Origin: Paenibacillus mellifer
Lineage (GTDB): Bacteria > Bacillota > Bacilli > Paenibacillales > Paenibacillaceae
Direction of reading: 5' to 3'
Length of the DNA stretch: 64,000 nt
NCBI RefSeq assembly: GCF_023195895.1
Contig: NZ_JALPRK010000011.1
Location: forward strand, 1-64,000
Shown: positions 36,612-46,678 of the stretch, piece by piece
Layout of the letters: every line of letters begins with the position of its first letter
How positions within the stretch are numbered: position 1 is the stretch's first letter
The notes under the pieces: generated by a model
Seen by the model: only the letters and a program-made list of their open reading frames with translations
Told to the model about the DNA's origin: nothing
The model's database searches: none
Position numbers and translations under genes: made by a program

Positions 36612-37551
36612 CGCCAAACTTTGGACCCTCGTCGGTATCGCCGTTCTGCTCGCCATCGTCTTTATGACGATCGATGCGGGAGGACAGTGGGACTACATAT
36701 TACCGCGGCGGGGCAAGAAACTATTTGCCATCCTTCTTACGGGGACCGCCATCGCCTTTTCCACGGTCGTCTTCCAGACGATTACGAACAACCGGATCTT
36801 GACGCCGAGTATCATCGGCATGGATTCGCTTTACATGCTGTTGCAGACGGTGATCGTCTTCCTGATCGGCGGCACGGCTTTGACGATGATGAGCAAAAAT
36901 TTGCGATTTGTCATGGCGGTTGGATTGATGGTTGTGTTTGCGATGTTGCTCTACCGCATGCTGTTTCGTAAGGAAGGGCGCAACATTTACCACCTTCTGT
37001 TGATCGGGATTATCTTCGGGACGTTTTTCTCCAGCGTAACTTCCTTTCTGCAGAAGCTGATCGACCCAAATGAATTCCTGGTCATCCAGGATAAAATGTT
37101 CGCCAGCTTTAACAACGTCAATTCCGATTTATTATTGATTTCGCTGGCCGGGGTGCTGCTCGTGGCGCTTTATTTTATGCGATTCGCGAAATATTTGGAT
37201 GTGCTGTCCCTGGGACGGGATCATGCGGTGAACCTCGGCGTCAGCTATGAGTATGTCGTCAAGCGGATGCTGATCGTCGTGGCGGTCCTGATTTCGATTT
37301 CGACGGCGTTGGTCGGACCGATTACGTTCCTTGGTTTGCTGGTCGCCAATGTGGCGTACCAGTTTCTGAATACCTACCGCCATAAAACGTTAATTCTCGG
37401 CGCCTCCTTGATTGGCTTTATCGCCCTGGTTGGCGGTCAACTGATCGTTGAAAGAGTGTTTACTTTCTCTACTTCGCTTAGTGTCATCATCAACTTTGCC
37501 GGCGGAGTGTACTTCATCTATCTGCTGCTAAAGGAGAATAAATCGTGGTAA
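36601..37551 (+). CDS. yclO: Petrobactin-type siderophore ABC transporter permease, second subunit
   Basis: 316-residue FecCD-family membrane subunit that pairs with YclN. It overlaps yclN by 11 bp, and the next gene by 7 bp, so translation is coupled. The internal NRILTPSIIGMDSLYMLLQT and the conserved GPITFLGLLVANVAY near the C-terminus match YclO. Confidence 0.92.
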   Translation: MSHNAKLWTLVGIAVLLAIVFMTIDAGGQWDYILPRRGKKLFAILLTGTAIAFSTVVFQTITNNRILTPSIIGMDSLYMLLQTVIVFLIGGTALTMMSKNLRFVMAVGLMVVFAMLLYRMLFRKEGRNIYHLLLIGIIFGTFFSSVTSFLQKLIDPNEFLVIQDKMFASFNNVNSDLLLISLAGVLLVALYFMRFAKYLDVLSLGRDHAVNLGVSYEYVVKRMLIVVAVLISISTALVGPITFLGLLVANVAYQFLNTYRHKTLILGASLIGFIALVGGQLIVERVFTFSTSLSVIINFAGGVYFIYLLLKENKSW

Positions 37552-38309
37552 AGGTCAGTGGAGTAACCAAACAATATGGCGGCAAAAAAGTCGTCGACAA
37601 CGTGTCGCTGGAGATTGCCAAGGGCAAAATCACTTCCTTTATCGGACCCAACGGAGCGGGGAAAAGCACCCTGTTGTCCATGATCAGCCGGCTCATTGTC
37701 AAGGACGCGGGAGAGATCCAGATTGAGGGCCGGGAAATCGGCAAGTGGAAAAGCGGAGAGCTTGCCAAGAAAATATCGATTCTCAAGCAGTCCAATCACA
37801 TCAACATTCGCCTTACGGTGCGGGATCTCGTCAATTTCGGGAGGTTCCCGTATTCGCAGGGGCGCCTGACGAAAGAAGAAGAAACCTATGTCGACGAAGC
37901 GCTCCGTTATATGCATCTGGAATCGATGCAGCACAAGTTCCTGGAAGAATTGAGCGGCGGGCAGAAGCAACGAGCGTTCATCGCCATGGTCATCGCGCAG
38001 AACACCGAATATGTGCTGCTCGACGAGCCGTTAAACAATCTGGATATGAACCATTCGGTGCAAATCATGAAGGTGCTGCGCCGATTGGTGGACGAATTGG
38101 GGAAAACAGTGATATTGGTCATCCACGACATCAACTTTGCTTCCTGCTATTCCGATTACATCGTGGCGCTGAAGGAGGGCAAGGTAGTCAGGGAAGGCCC
38201 GACGGATGAAATAATCGAACCGTCCGTGCTGCGGGAGGTTTACGACATGGACATTCCGGTCCAGGAGATCGGCGGCAACAAAATATGCGTGTATTTTCAT
38301 TCCATATGA
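37545..38309 (+). CDS. yclP: Siderophore ABC transporter ATP-binding protein
   Basis: 254 residues, GTG start after AAAGGAG. Walker A GPNGAGKST (about 32-40), signature LSGGQKQRAF (about 134-143), Walker B YVLLDEPLNNLD (about 153-164) and switch His in LVIHDINFA. It powers import through YclNO at the membrane. Confidence 0.94.
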   Translation: MVKVSGVTKQYGGKKVVDNVSLEIAKGKITSFIGPNGAGKSTLLSMISRLIVKDAGEIQIEGREIGKWKSGELAKKISILKQSNHINIRLTVRDLVNFGRFPYSQGRLTKEEETYVDEALRYMHLESMQHKFLEELSGGQKQRAFIAMVIAQNTEYVLLDEPLNNLDMNHSVQIMKVLRRLVDELGKTVILVIHDINFASCYSDYIVALKEGKVVREGPTDEIIEPSVLREVYDMDIPVQEIGGNKICVYFHSI

Positions 38310-38331
38310 CCAGATAGGGGGAGTTTGAAAA

Positions 38332-39351
38332 GTGAAGGCGAAGAAAATTACGTTTATGCTTGCTACATTAACGTTGGTATTTGCGCTTGCGGCATGCGGC
38401 GCGAACAACAATAGCAGTAATGGTGGGAATAAGGGCGGCGGTAATGAAACAGCGTCCGGCACCAATACGGCGGAGCCGGTGGCGGCAGCGCCTGCGGAGA
38501 ATGAGGAAATGACGATCAAGCATCAACTCGGTGAAGCGACCTTGAAGAAGAACCCGGCGAAGGTCGTCGTCTTCGACTATGGTACGCTCGAAACGCTCGA
38601 TAAGCTAGGCATAGAGATTGCAGCCGTACCTCAGGGGAATTTGCCGAGCCATCTGGAGAAATATAACGATAGCAAATACACCAACGCGGGTACGTTGTTC
38701 GAGCCGGATTTTGAGAAGCTGAACGCGTTGAAGCCGGACGTGATTTTCATCTCCGGACGTTCTTCCGAAGCTTATGAGGAGCTGAACAAGATCGCACCAA
38801 CGATCTTCTTGGGTGTGGAAACGCAGCGCTATATGGAGTCCTTCACGGAGAACGTGAAGACGATTGGCGAACTCTTCGGCAAAGAAGCGGAAGCCGAGAA
38901 GGAGTTGGCAGCCATCAATGATTCGGTTAAAGCGGTGAATGACCTGGCTTCGGCTGGCGGCAAGAAGGGGCTGATCATCCTGACGACCGGCGGTAAGGTC
39001 AGCGCGTTTGGTCCAGGTTCGCGCTTTGGCATTATTCATGATGTATTGGGTGTCACGCCGGTGGACGAGAGCATTAAGGTCGATACCCACGGGAACTCGA
39101 TCTCGTTCGAATTCGTGGCCGAGAAGAACCCGGATTACCTGTTTGTCATCGACCGCGATGCGGTCGTCACCGAAGAAGGTAAACAGGCGACTCCTGCCAA
39201 GGAGATCGTCGAGAACGACCTCGTCAAGAAGACGAATGCCTTCAAGGACGGCAAAATCGTGTACCTTGATCCGAGCTATTGGTATCTCTCCGGCGGCGGG
39301 TTGATCTCGGTTCCGGAAATGATCCGAGAGGTGCAGGAAGGAATTCAGTAA
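38332..39351 (+). CDS. yclQ: Siderophore-binding lipoprotein
   Basis: 339 residues, GTG start after GGGGGAG. Lipoprotein signal LALAAC with Cys22 and an Asn/Gly-rich linker. The FatB/YclQ-type binding fold begins ITIKHQLGEATLKKNPAKVVVFDYG-like (MTIKHQLGEATL... here) and includes GRSSEAYEELNKIAPTIFLG. Last gene of the operon, followed by a terminator. Captures ferric petrobactin-type siderophores at the cell surface. Confidence 0.92.
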   Translation: MKAKKITFMLATLTLVFALAACGANNNSSNGGNKGGGNETASGTNTAEPVAAAPAENEEMTIKHQLGEATLKKNPAKVVVFDYGTLETLDKLGIEIAAVPQGNLPSHLEKYNDSKYTNAGTLFEPDFEKLNALKPDVIFISGRSSEAYEELNKIAPTIFLGVETQRYMESFTENVKTIGELFGKEAEAEKELAAINDSVKAVNDLASAGGKKGLIILTTGGKVSAFGPGSRFGIIHDVLGVTPVDESIKVDTHGNSISFEFVAEKNPDYLFVIDRDAVVTEEGKQATPAKEIVENDLVKKTNAFKDGKIVYLDPSYWYLSGGGLISVPEMIREVQEGIQ

Positions 39352-39354
39352 ATC

Positions 39355-39398
39355 AAAACGCGGGCTGCATGGGAATTCCCATTGCAACCCGCGTTTTT
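39355..39398 (+). terminator. Rho-independent terminator of yclNOPQ
   Basis: AAAACGCGGG and CCCGCGTTTTT enclose an inner TGCATGGG/CCCATTGCA stem with loop AATT. Confidence 0.9.
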
Positions 39399-39404
39399 GC
39401 TTGC

Positions 39405-39537
39405 TAACGGACTCCGGAGCCCTTATTCCGGCCAGCAACGGTCAATTCGTTCTTAAAAGGACCCATTAAGGGCTTTGGGGTCCGTTACAGCGGGAAATCT
39501 ACGGGAATTGGGCCAATAAGGTCCGTGGAGTCCGTTA
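39405..39537. repeat. TAACGGAC/GTCCGTTA element, right copy
   Basis: TAACGGAC at 39405, GTCCGTTA at 39480 and 39530 (50 bp apart). Same order, orientation and spacing as the left copy at 35227-35358. It lies between the yclQ terminator and the convergent aldo/keto reductase gene. The two copies bracket the whole siderophore operon. Confidence 0.75.
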
Positions 39538-39557
39538 GGATAAACCACAGCGAGACC

Positions 39558-40382
39558 TTAACGCACGTGCATCTCGTTTGGATGAGAACCTTTGCGGCGG
39601 TTGAGGTTCAAGCTGTCAATTTGCTTCATTTCCGCATCGGTCAGATTAAAATCGAACACGTTGAAGTTCTCTTCGATCCGCGAAGGGGTGACCGATTTCG
39701 GAATAACGATCGTGTTGTTCTGCAGATGCCAGCGGAGAACGACCTGGGCCGGTGTCTTCCCGTGAGCTTCAGCGATGGATTTGACCACCGCATGAGTGAG
39801 CACCTCGCCGCCTTGCTCCAGCGGACTCCAGGCTTCAACGAAGATGTCGTGCTTGGCGCAGAATGCCTTCAGCTCGTTCTGAGCCAGATGCGGATGGCAT
39901 TCCACCTGATTCAACACCGGTTTGATTTCCGTTTCCTTCAACAGGCGCTCCAGATGTTCGATCTCGAAGTTACATACCCCGATCGCTTTGACGCGTCCGT
40001 CACGATACAGCTTCTCAAGCGCTTTGTAGGTCTCTACATATTGATCCACTTGCGGCATCGGCCAGTGAATCAGGTACAAATCGACATAATCAAGCCCAAG
40101 TTTCGCCAGGCTTTCGTCATAGGCATGCAGCGTATTGTCGTACCCTTGATCGCTGTTCCACACTTTTGTGGTAATGAACAACTTCTCGCGAGAAATGCCG
40201 GATTGCTTAATCGCTTTGCCGACGCCAACCTCGTTGCGGTAAATCATCGCCGTATCGATTGAGGTATAGCCTACCTCCAGCGCTTTGGCCACTGCGGCGG
40301 TAGCCCCTTCATCAGGCACTTGCCATACTCCGAACCCCAGCTTGGGCATTTGCAATCCATTATTTAAAGTAACGAAATCCAT
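39558..40382 (-). CDS. Aldo/keto reductase (2,5-diketogluconate reductase type)
   Basis: 274-residue NADPH-dependent reductase of the AKR5 kind. Catalytic residues are in SIDTAMIYRNE (Asp, Tyr), ITTKVWN (Lys) and LYLIHWPMP (His). The C-terminal cofactor motif IPKSVTPSRIEEN is intact. AAGGAG lies before the ATG. It probably detoxifies aldehydes or methylglyoxal, or reduces keto-sugars; the natural substrate is uncertain. Confidence 0.92.
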   Translation of the reverse strand: MDFVTLNNGLQMPKLGFGVWQVPDEGATAAVAKALEVGYTSIDTAMIYRNEVGVGKAIKQSGISREKLFITTKVWNSDQGYDNTLHAYDESLAKLGLDYVDLYLIHWPMPQVDQYVETYKALEKLYRDGRVKAIGVCNFEIEHLERLLKETEIKPVLNQVECHPHLAQNELKAFCAKHDIFVEAWSPLEQGGEVLTHAVVKSIAEAHGKTPAQVVLRWHLQNNTIVIPKSVTPSRIEENFNVFDFNLTDAEMKQIDSLNLNRRKGSHPNEMHVR

Positions 40383-40605
40383 CTGTGTCGCTCCTTCTCT
40401 GTCTGCTTCTTAATTTCAGGGTGAGTATAGCATTCTCGGGTACGGTTTTCAAATAGCCGAGACCAAGATCCCACATGGAAAGTGACATACTGAGGTCACT
40501 CCCTCCATATTCTCATAATAACGAAGGTAAAAAGGGAGCGGCTGAGTTTTCTTCATCAAGCTCTCACGGAACCTTCATGCAGCCCAGAGGTGGACGTGGT
40601 AGTAT

Positions 40606-40626
40606 TTATTATAGATTTTAGAATAA
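40606..40626. promoter_or_regulatory. Possible PerR/Fur-type box before catalase
   Basis: A near-palindrome with outer arms TTATT-TA / TA-AATAA lies 37-57 bp before the catalase start. The central 15 bp (40609-40623) match the PerR consensus TTATAATNATTATAA in 10 of 14 fixed positions. PerR control of a vegetative catalase is known in Bacillus; here it is inference. Confidence 0.4.
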
Positions 40627-40662
40627 GTCTAAGTGCAATAATAAATTGAAAGGAATGATATA

Positions 40663-42126
40663 ATGGATAACCGGCTGACAACGAATCAGGGAGCTCCGGT
40701 AGGCGATAATCAAAATTCACGGACGGCGGGAGGGCGTGGCCCCACGTTGTTGGAGGATTATCATCTGCTCGAGAAGCTGGGTCACTTCGACCGCGAACGG
40801 ATTCCAGAACGTGTCGTACATGCGCGTGGTGCGGGTGCCCATGGCATATTCGTAACGGAGCGCAGCTTGGCGGAGTACACAAAGGCCCATTTTCTGCAGG
40901 AGGCGGGTCGTGAAACACCGGTGTTTGTCCGTTTCTCCACGGTCATTCACGGTCAGGGCTCTCCAGAGACGGCACGCGACCCGCGGGGGTTTGCGGTGAA
41001 ATTTTATACGGAGGAAGGGAACTACGATTTGGTGGGCAACCATCTCCCGGTCTTCTTCATCCGCGACGCGATCAAGTTCCCGGACATGGTTCACTCTCTG
41101 AAGCCCGCCCCGGACACGAATATTCAGGACCCTGCCCGGTATTGGGATTTCATGACCCTGTCGACCGAATCCACACATATGATGACCTGGGTGTTCTCGG
41201 ACCACGGGACGCCGGCGAATTACCGTCAAATGGACGGCTTTGGGGTTCACGCGTTTAAGTGGATCAATGCCGAAGGTAAAATCACTTACGTGAAGTACAC
41301 CTGGAAGTCGAAGCAGGGGGTGGAGACCCTATCGGCGGCCGAGGTTCAAGAAGTGCAAGGTCGTGATTTCAACCATGCCACGCGCGACTTGCATGAGCAT
41401 ATCGAGAACGGAGACTTCCCGCAGTGGGAGCTGAACGTGCAGATGATGCCGGTGGAGGAATTGGACCTCTGGAGCTTCGACCCGCTCGATCCAACGAAGG
41501 TATGGCCGGAAGACCGCTATCCTTTGGTGAAAATCGGCACGATGACGCTGAACCGCAACCCGGAGAACTTCTTCGCGGAGGTGGAGCAGTCGGCGTTCTC
41601 GCCAAGCGTGCTCGTCTCCGGCATTGAACCGTCTGAGGATAAGCTGCTGCAAGGCCGGTTATTCTCCTACCCGGATACGCAGCGTTACCGGCTAGGCGCC
41701 AATTACTTGCAAATCCCGGTTAACTGCCCGTATGCCCCGGTGCGCAACCATCAGCGGGACGGCCACATGAATGTGAAGCAAGATCCATCGCCGATCAATT
41801 ATGAACCGAACAGTTTCGACTCGAGCCCGAAGGAAGATTCAGCCTACCGCGACAGCGTGGTGCCGGTCAGCGGACAGATCGGCCGCGAGAAAATCGCCAA
41901 AACCGATGATTTCACGCAAGCGGGCGAGCTGTATCGGAGCTTTACGGACGAGGAGAAGGATCACCTCATCGCCAACCTGGTGAACGATCTGTTGCAGACA
42001 CCGGAGCAAGTGCAGCTGCGCGCGGTGTGCAACTTCTTCCGTGCCGACCGAGAATACGGCATGCGTCTGGCGCAAGGGCTTGGCGTGGATATCAGCGGAT
42101 TTATTCCGTCCAATTCTCAGGGATAA
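40663..42126 (+). CDS. katA: Heme catalase (monofunctional, small-subunit)
   Basis: Breaks hydrogen peroxide into water and oxygen. 487 residues, the length of clade 3 small-subunit catalases such as B. subtilis KatA. Distal His is in RVVHARGAGAHG, the distal Asn in VGNHLPVFFIRDAIKFPD, and the proximal heme-ligand Tyr in RLFSYPDTQRYRLG. AAAGGAATG ribosome binding site. Monocistronic, with a following terminator. Symbol assigned by similarity to the Bacillus vegetative enzyme. Confidence 0.93.
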   Translation: MDNRLTTNQGAPVGDNQNSRTAGGRGPTLLEDYHLLEKLGHFDRERIPERVVHARGAGAHGIFVTERSLAEYTKAHFLQEAGRETPVFVRFSTVIHGQGSPETARDPRGFAVKFYTEEGNYDLVGNHLPVFFIRDAIKFPDMVHSLKPAPDTNIQDPARYWDFMTLSTESTHMMTWVFSDHGTPANYRQMDGFGVHAFKWINAEGKITYVKYTWKSKQGVETLSAAEVQEVQGRDFNHATRDLHEHIENGDFPQWELNVQMMPVEELDLWSFDPLDPTKVWPEDRYPLVKIGTMTLNRNPENFFAEVEQSAFSPSVLVSGIEPSEDKLLQGRLFSYPDTQRYRLGANYLQIPVNCPYAPVRNHQRDGHMNVKQDPSPINYEPNSFDSSPKEDSAYRDSVVPVSGQIGREKIAKTDDFTQAGELYRSFTDEEKDHLIANLVNDLLQTPEQVQLRAVCNFFRADREYGMRLAQGLGVDISGFIPSNSQG

Positions 42127-42148
42127 TCAACATCCCTTTTAAATAAAG

Positions 42149-42188
42149 AAGGCATCTTCCGTACCTTAGGTCCGGGAGGTGCCTTTTT
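42149..42188 (+). terminator. Rho-independent terminator of catalase gene
   Basis: AAGGCATCTTCC (42149-42160) pairs with GGGAGGTGCCTT, including G-U pairs, then T's to 42188. Confidence 0.8.
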
Positions 42189-42263
42189 CTGTGAGGAATC
42201 ACCCGCTTTCATTAGGAAATCTATGGTAAACTAGGGGCAGTGGAAGGGAGCTGAATCGATTTG

Positions 42264-43052
<789 letters not shown>

Positions 43053-43055
43053 CTT

Positions 43056-44723
43056 ATGGAAGAGATGAAGAGCCTGCAGGTGTTGGACCGATTTCGCGGA
43101 TTATTTGTGAAGATGGGCGTGGACTATCCGGTGATGCGGCGAATTGTTCAGGTCAAGCTGACGATGGATGCGAGAAGGGTACCGACGCTGGTCAACAAAT
43201 CGAAGAAGAAATCGCAGAACGAAACCGAGGACGGGAACCAGTTCTTGCGTTCGCTTTGGTTGTATGTCATTTTTGGCGGATTCAGCTCGATGTTTGTATT
43301 GATGGGGGACAATTTGCTGTTTGAGGCGAGCATCTTGTTCGGCATCATCATGTTTATGGTCATGACCGCGATGATTTCCGATTTCTCCTCGGTGCTGCTG
43401 GATATCCGGGACCGGAGCATTCTGGCTACCAAGCCGATCAGCCGCCGTACCCTCACCATGGCGAAGACGGTGCATATCTTTATTTATTTGTTTTTCCTGA
43501 CCGGAGCGGTCGCGGTCATTCCGCTGGCGGTCGGATTGTTTCGGCAAGGGATCGGCTTCTTTGCCCTGATGCTGCTGGAGTTGATCCTGATGGATCTGCT
43601 GATCGTGGTGTTGACCGCGCTGCTGTATTTGGTTGTGCTGCGGTTTTTTGACGGCGAGAAGCTGAAGGATATGATCAATTACGTGCAGATCGGAATGACG
43701 ATCACGATTACGGTTGGCTATCAGGTGTTGGTCCGGCTGTTCGACTTCACGGCCATGGACATCGTTTTCAAGCCGGAGTGGTGGCAATACCTGCTGCCGC
43801 CGGTATGGGTCGGCGCCGCATTTCATACGCTGCTTCATCCGAACGGAGGGTTGACTTATGTCGGGCTGGCGGCGTTGTCTATCGTCGTTCCACTGGCGGC
43901 CTTCTTGTTGTACCTGAAGCTGATGCCGGCGCTGGAGCGAAACCTACAGAAGCTGGCGGAACCCAGTACCAAGAGCAGCCAAAGCTCGGGGAAGGCGCTG
44001 CGCCGGTTATCTGATTGGCTTTGTTCTACGCCGCAGGAAAGCGCCTTTTTCCGTTTTGCCTGGGCATTAATGGGCACGGAGCGGGAGTTTAAGCTGAAAG
44101 TGTATCCTTCCTTGGGCTTCTCCATCGTGTTTCCCTTCATCTTCTTGTTCTCGAACGGACTCGATCAGGGCTTGGAGGGGATATCCGGCACCCGGACGTA
44201 TTTGTTCATCTATTTTAGCGGGATCATGGTTCCGTCTTTAATTATGATGCTGCGTTACTCAAGCCAATACAAAGCGGCCTGGATCTACCGGACCGCCCCG
44301 ATCTCCGGCGAAGCGCCGATTTACAAAGGGGCTCTGCTGGCCTGCCTGGTCCGGCTTATGCTGCCCTTGTATATGGCGGAGGCTGCGATTTTCGCCGTGC
44401 TGTTCGGAGCATCCATTTTACCGGACCTTATTGTAGCTGGAGTGGCGATGCAAGGTTTCGCCATCCTTTGTTTCGTGTTCTTACGCAAGGGGTTACCTTT
44501 CTCCGAGCCGTTTGAAGCAGCGGGGCAGCAAAACCAAACCTTGGTCATTATGGGGTTGATGCTGTTGCTGGGCGGGTTCGGCTTGCTGCATTGGCTGGCG
44601 ACGACCCTTCCGTTTGGGGTTGTCGCGTACGGCATCCTGATGATCGTAGGGACATGGCTCGGTTGGAGACGTGCCTTTCGGACGCGCGAAACGAAAAAGG
44701 AGGAAACGCCGGATGGCATCTAG
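43056..44723 (+). CDS. Large ABC transporter permease
   Basis: 555 residues with about twelve hydrophobic segments, paired with the ATPase just upstream. The arrangement (short ATPase, large two-half permease) is that of YthQ/EcsB-like or other uncharacterised exporter systems of Bacillota. No peptidase or bacteriocin genes lie nearby. The substrate is unknown. Its last 11 bp overlap the next gene. Confidence 0.85.
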   Translation: MEEMKSLQVLDRFRGLFVKMGVDYPVMRRIVQVKLTMDARRVPTLVNKSKKKSQNETEDGNQFLRSLWLYVIFGGFSSMFVLMGDNLLFEASILFGIIMFMVMTAMISDFSSVLLDIRDRSILATKPISRRTLTMAKTVHIFIYLFFLTGAVAVIPLAVGLFRQGIGFFALMLLELILMDLLIVVLTALLYLVVLRFFDGEKLKDMINYVQIGMTITITVGYQVLVRLFDFTAMDIVFKPEWWQYLLPPVWVGAAFHTLLHPNGGLTYVGLAALSIVVPLAAFLLYLKLMPALERNLQKLAEPSTKSSQSSGKALRRLSDWLCSTPQESAFFRFAWALMGTEREFKLKVYPSLGFSIVFPFIFLFSNGLDQGLEGISGTRTYLFIYFSGIMVPSLIMMLRYSSQYKAAWIYRTAPISGEAPIYKGALLACLVRLMLPLYMAEAAIFAVLFGASILPDLIVAGVAMQGFAILCFVFLRKGLPFSEPFEAAGQQNQTLVIMGLMLLLGGFGLLHWLATTLPFGVVAYGILMIVGTWLGWRRAFRTRETKKEETPDGI

Positions 44724-45087
44724 CGTCAATGGGCCGCAGATTCGCCGCGAGAAGGAAACCGTGGCCCTGATGATCGCGTTGTATTGCCGCAAAGTACATG
44801 CCGGCAGGGAGCGGACCGACCCGCGAGAGCGGGTCCGGGACGCGGCAGCTCCGTTATGCGCCGAGTGCGCCGAGCTTCACCGCTATGCCGAGCAGCGGCT
44901 CGACCGCTGCCGGTTCGGTGAAGGCAAGACAACCTGCCTGGCGTGCCCCGTGCATTGCTATGCGACCGCCCAGCGGGATCAGATCCGCCGAGTGATGGCT
45001 TTTGCCGGGCCGCGGATGCTGTGGCGTCACCCGGTATTCACGCTACTGCACCTCCTCGACGGGTTGAAAAAAGGCCATTCACAGTAA
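44713..45087 (+). CDS. Nitrous oxide-stimulated promoter family protein (YbgA-like)
   Basis: 124 residues. Conserved cysteines are CAEC (about 53-56), DRC, and TTCLACPVHC (about 73-82), suggesting a metal or iron-sulfur site. It matches the PF11756-type family with REKETV...MI..YC at the N-terminus. The start at 44713 is chosen because AAAGGAGG precedes it by about 9 bases; it overlaps the permease end by 11 bp. The function is unknown despite the family name. Confidence 0.82.
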   Translation: MASSVNGPQIRREKETVALMIALYCRKVHAGRERTDPRERVRDAAAPLCAECAELHRYAEQRLDRCRFGEGKTTCLACPVHCYATAQRDQIRRVMAFAGPRMLWRHPVFTLLHLLDGLKKGHSQ

Positions 45088-45151
45088 TGTCAAAATTGGC
45101 CAACCCTCAAAAAACGTTGATCTGACGCGGGTTTCGTCCCCAAGTTCGGAG

Positions 45152-45183
45152 TTGTGACATTTCTCATGTGATTTCTGTCACAA
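45152..45183. promoter_or_regulatory. Overlapping Rex-type operators before cydA
   Basis: ATGTGATTTCTGTCACAA (45166-45183) matches the Rex consensus TTGTGA-N6-TCACAA at 11 of 12 fixed bases. A weaker site with a perfect TTGTGA half lies at 45152-45169, offset by 14 bp. Rex senses NADH/NAD+ and represses cydABCD in B. subtilis, where multiple sites also occur. Confidence 0.78.
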
Positions 45184-45268
45184 AATTATTATTTTTTGAT
45201 CGTTCGTTTTCATGATCCGGTGATAGAATTCACATTAGATAATAATCATTAGAAAGTAGGGAAAAGAA

Positions 45269-46678
45269 ATGCTGGATCCGATTGTACTTGCTCGCCTTCA
45301 GTTTGCGGTCACAACGATATTCCATTTCTTCTTCGTCCCGGTATCCATCGGTTTGGTGCTGCTCATCGCGATCATGGAAACGATGTACGTGACCAAGGGG
45401 AAAGAAGAATACAAACGGATGGCGAAGTTCTGGGGGAAACTGTTCCTTATCAATTTCGCGGTAGGGGTCGTGACGGGGATTCTTCAGGAATTCCAGTTTG
45501 GCATGAACTGGTCGGATTATTCCCGATTCGTCGGAGACGTCTTTGGTGCGCCGTTGGCGGTAGAAGCGCTGTTTGCCTTCTTCATGGAATCGACGTTTAT
45601 CGGGCTTTGGATTTTCGGCTGGGATCGCTTGTCCAAGAAAGTTCACCTGTTGTGCATTTGGTTGGTTGCTTTGGGAACCACAGTTTCGGCTTTCTGGATT
45701 CTGGCGGCCAACTCATTCATGCAGCGCCCGGTTGGTTTCGAGATCAACAACGGACGCGCGGAGATGAACGACTTCTTCGCCTTGATCGGCAACGGGCAGC
45801 TGTGGGTAGAATTCCCGCATACCGTGCTGGGTGCCTTTGCGACGGGGGCTTTCTTGATTGCGGGTGTCAGCGCCTATAAAATGCTGAAACGTCAGGATGC
45901 TGCTTTCTTCAAGAAATCCTTTGCGATCGGGATTATCGTTGCACTGATTGCTTCGTTCGGAACGGCCATGTTTGGTCACCAGCAAGCACAATACCTGGTC
46001 AAGACGCAACCGATGAAAATGGCCGCCTCCGAGGGCCTTTGGGGCAAGTCAGGCGACCCGGCGCCGTGGACGGTGTATGCGCATATTGATTCGGATAATG
46101 AAAAGAACAATTTTGAAATTAAAATTCCTTACTTGCTGAGCTTCCTGTCCTACAGTAAGTTCTCCGGCGAGGTTAAAGGCATGCATGAGTTGCAAGCGGA
46201 ATACGAGCAAACTTACGGTCCTGGGGACTACATTCCTCCCGTTCGGACGACGTTCTGGAGCTTCCGGATTATGATTGTTGCCGGATGCTTGATGATCGTG
46301 CTTGGTTTGTACGGTACGTATCTGGCTTGGCGCAAAAAACTCGATAAACCCAACACCTGGTTTTACCGCTTCATGTTGTGGTCGATCTCGCTGCCGTTTA
46401 TCGCGAATACTTCGGGTTGGATCATGACGGAATTCGGGCGTCAGCCGTGGACGGTATTTGGGCTGATGCAAACGGCGGACAGTGTTTCACCAAGTGTAAC
46501 GGGCGGGCAGATCCTGTTCTCGTTAATTGCTTTTACAGCGATCTATTCGGTACTTGGCGCCGTATTGGTTTACCTGTTCGTGAAAGTCATCAAGAAGGGA
46601 CCGAATGACGAAACGGGAGACGGTGCGGATCATTCGTCGGATCCATTCGGTAAGGAGGGATATCATGCTGTCTCTTAA
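45269..46678 (+). CDS. cydA: Cytochrome bd ubiquinol/menaquinol oxidase subunit I
   Basis: Quinol oxidase subunit carrying the hemes, 469 residues, about nine helices. The conserved GRQPW motif is seen in TEFGRQPWTVFG near residue 395. The short Q-loop typical of Bacillota is implied by length. First gene of cydABCD, in the same order as B. subtilis. Preceded by Rex-like sites. It reduces oxygen under low-oxygen conditions using menaquinol. Confidence 0.95.
   Translation: MLDPIVLARLQFAVTTIFHFFFVPVSIGLVLLIAIMETMYVTKGKEEYKRMAKFWGKLFLINFAVGVVTGILQEFQFGMNWSDYSRFVGDVFGAPLAVEALFAFFMESTFIGLWIFGWDRLSKKVHLLCIWLVALGTTVSAFWILAANSFMQRPVGFEINNGRAEMNDFFALIGNGQLWVEFPHTVLGAFATGAFLIAGVSAYKMLKRQDAAFFKKSFAIGIIVALIASFGTAMFGHQQAQYLVKTQPMKMAASEGLWGKSGDPAPWTVYAHIDSDNEKNNFEIKIPYLLSFLSYSKFSGEVKGMHELQAEYEQTYGPGDYIPPVRTTFWSFRIMIVAGCLMIVLGLYGTYLAWRKKLDKPNTWFYRFMLWSISLPFIANTSGWIMTEFGRQPWTVFGLMQTADSVSPSVTGGQILFSLIAFTAIYSVLGAVLVYLFVKVIKKGPNDETGDGADHSSDPFGKEGYHAVS

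Noticed and set aside
45236..45252. Fur-like sequence before cydA (AGATAATAATCATTA)
   Set aside because: Only about 11 of 14 fixed positions match the 7-1-7 motif, it overlaps the likely ribosome-binding region, and an AT-rich stretch makes such matches easy. The Rex sites are much better.
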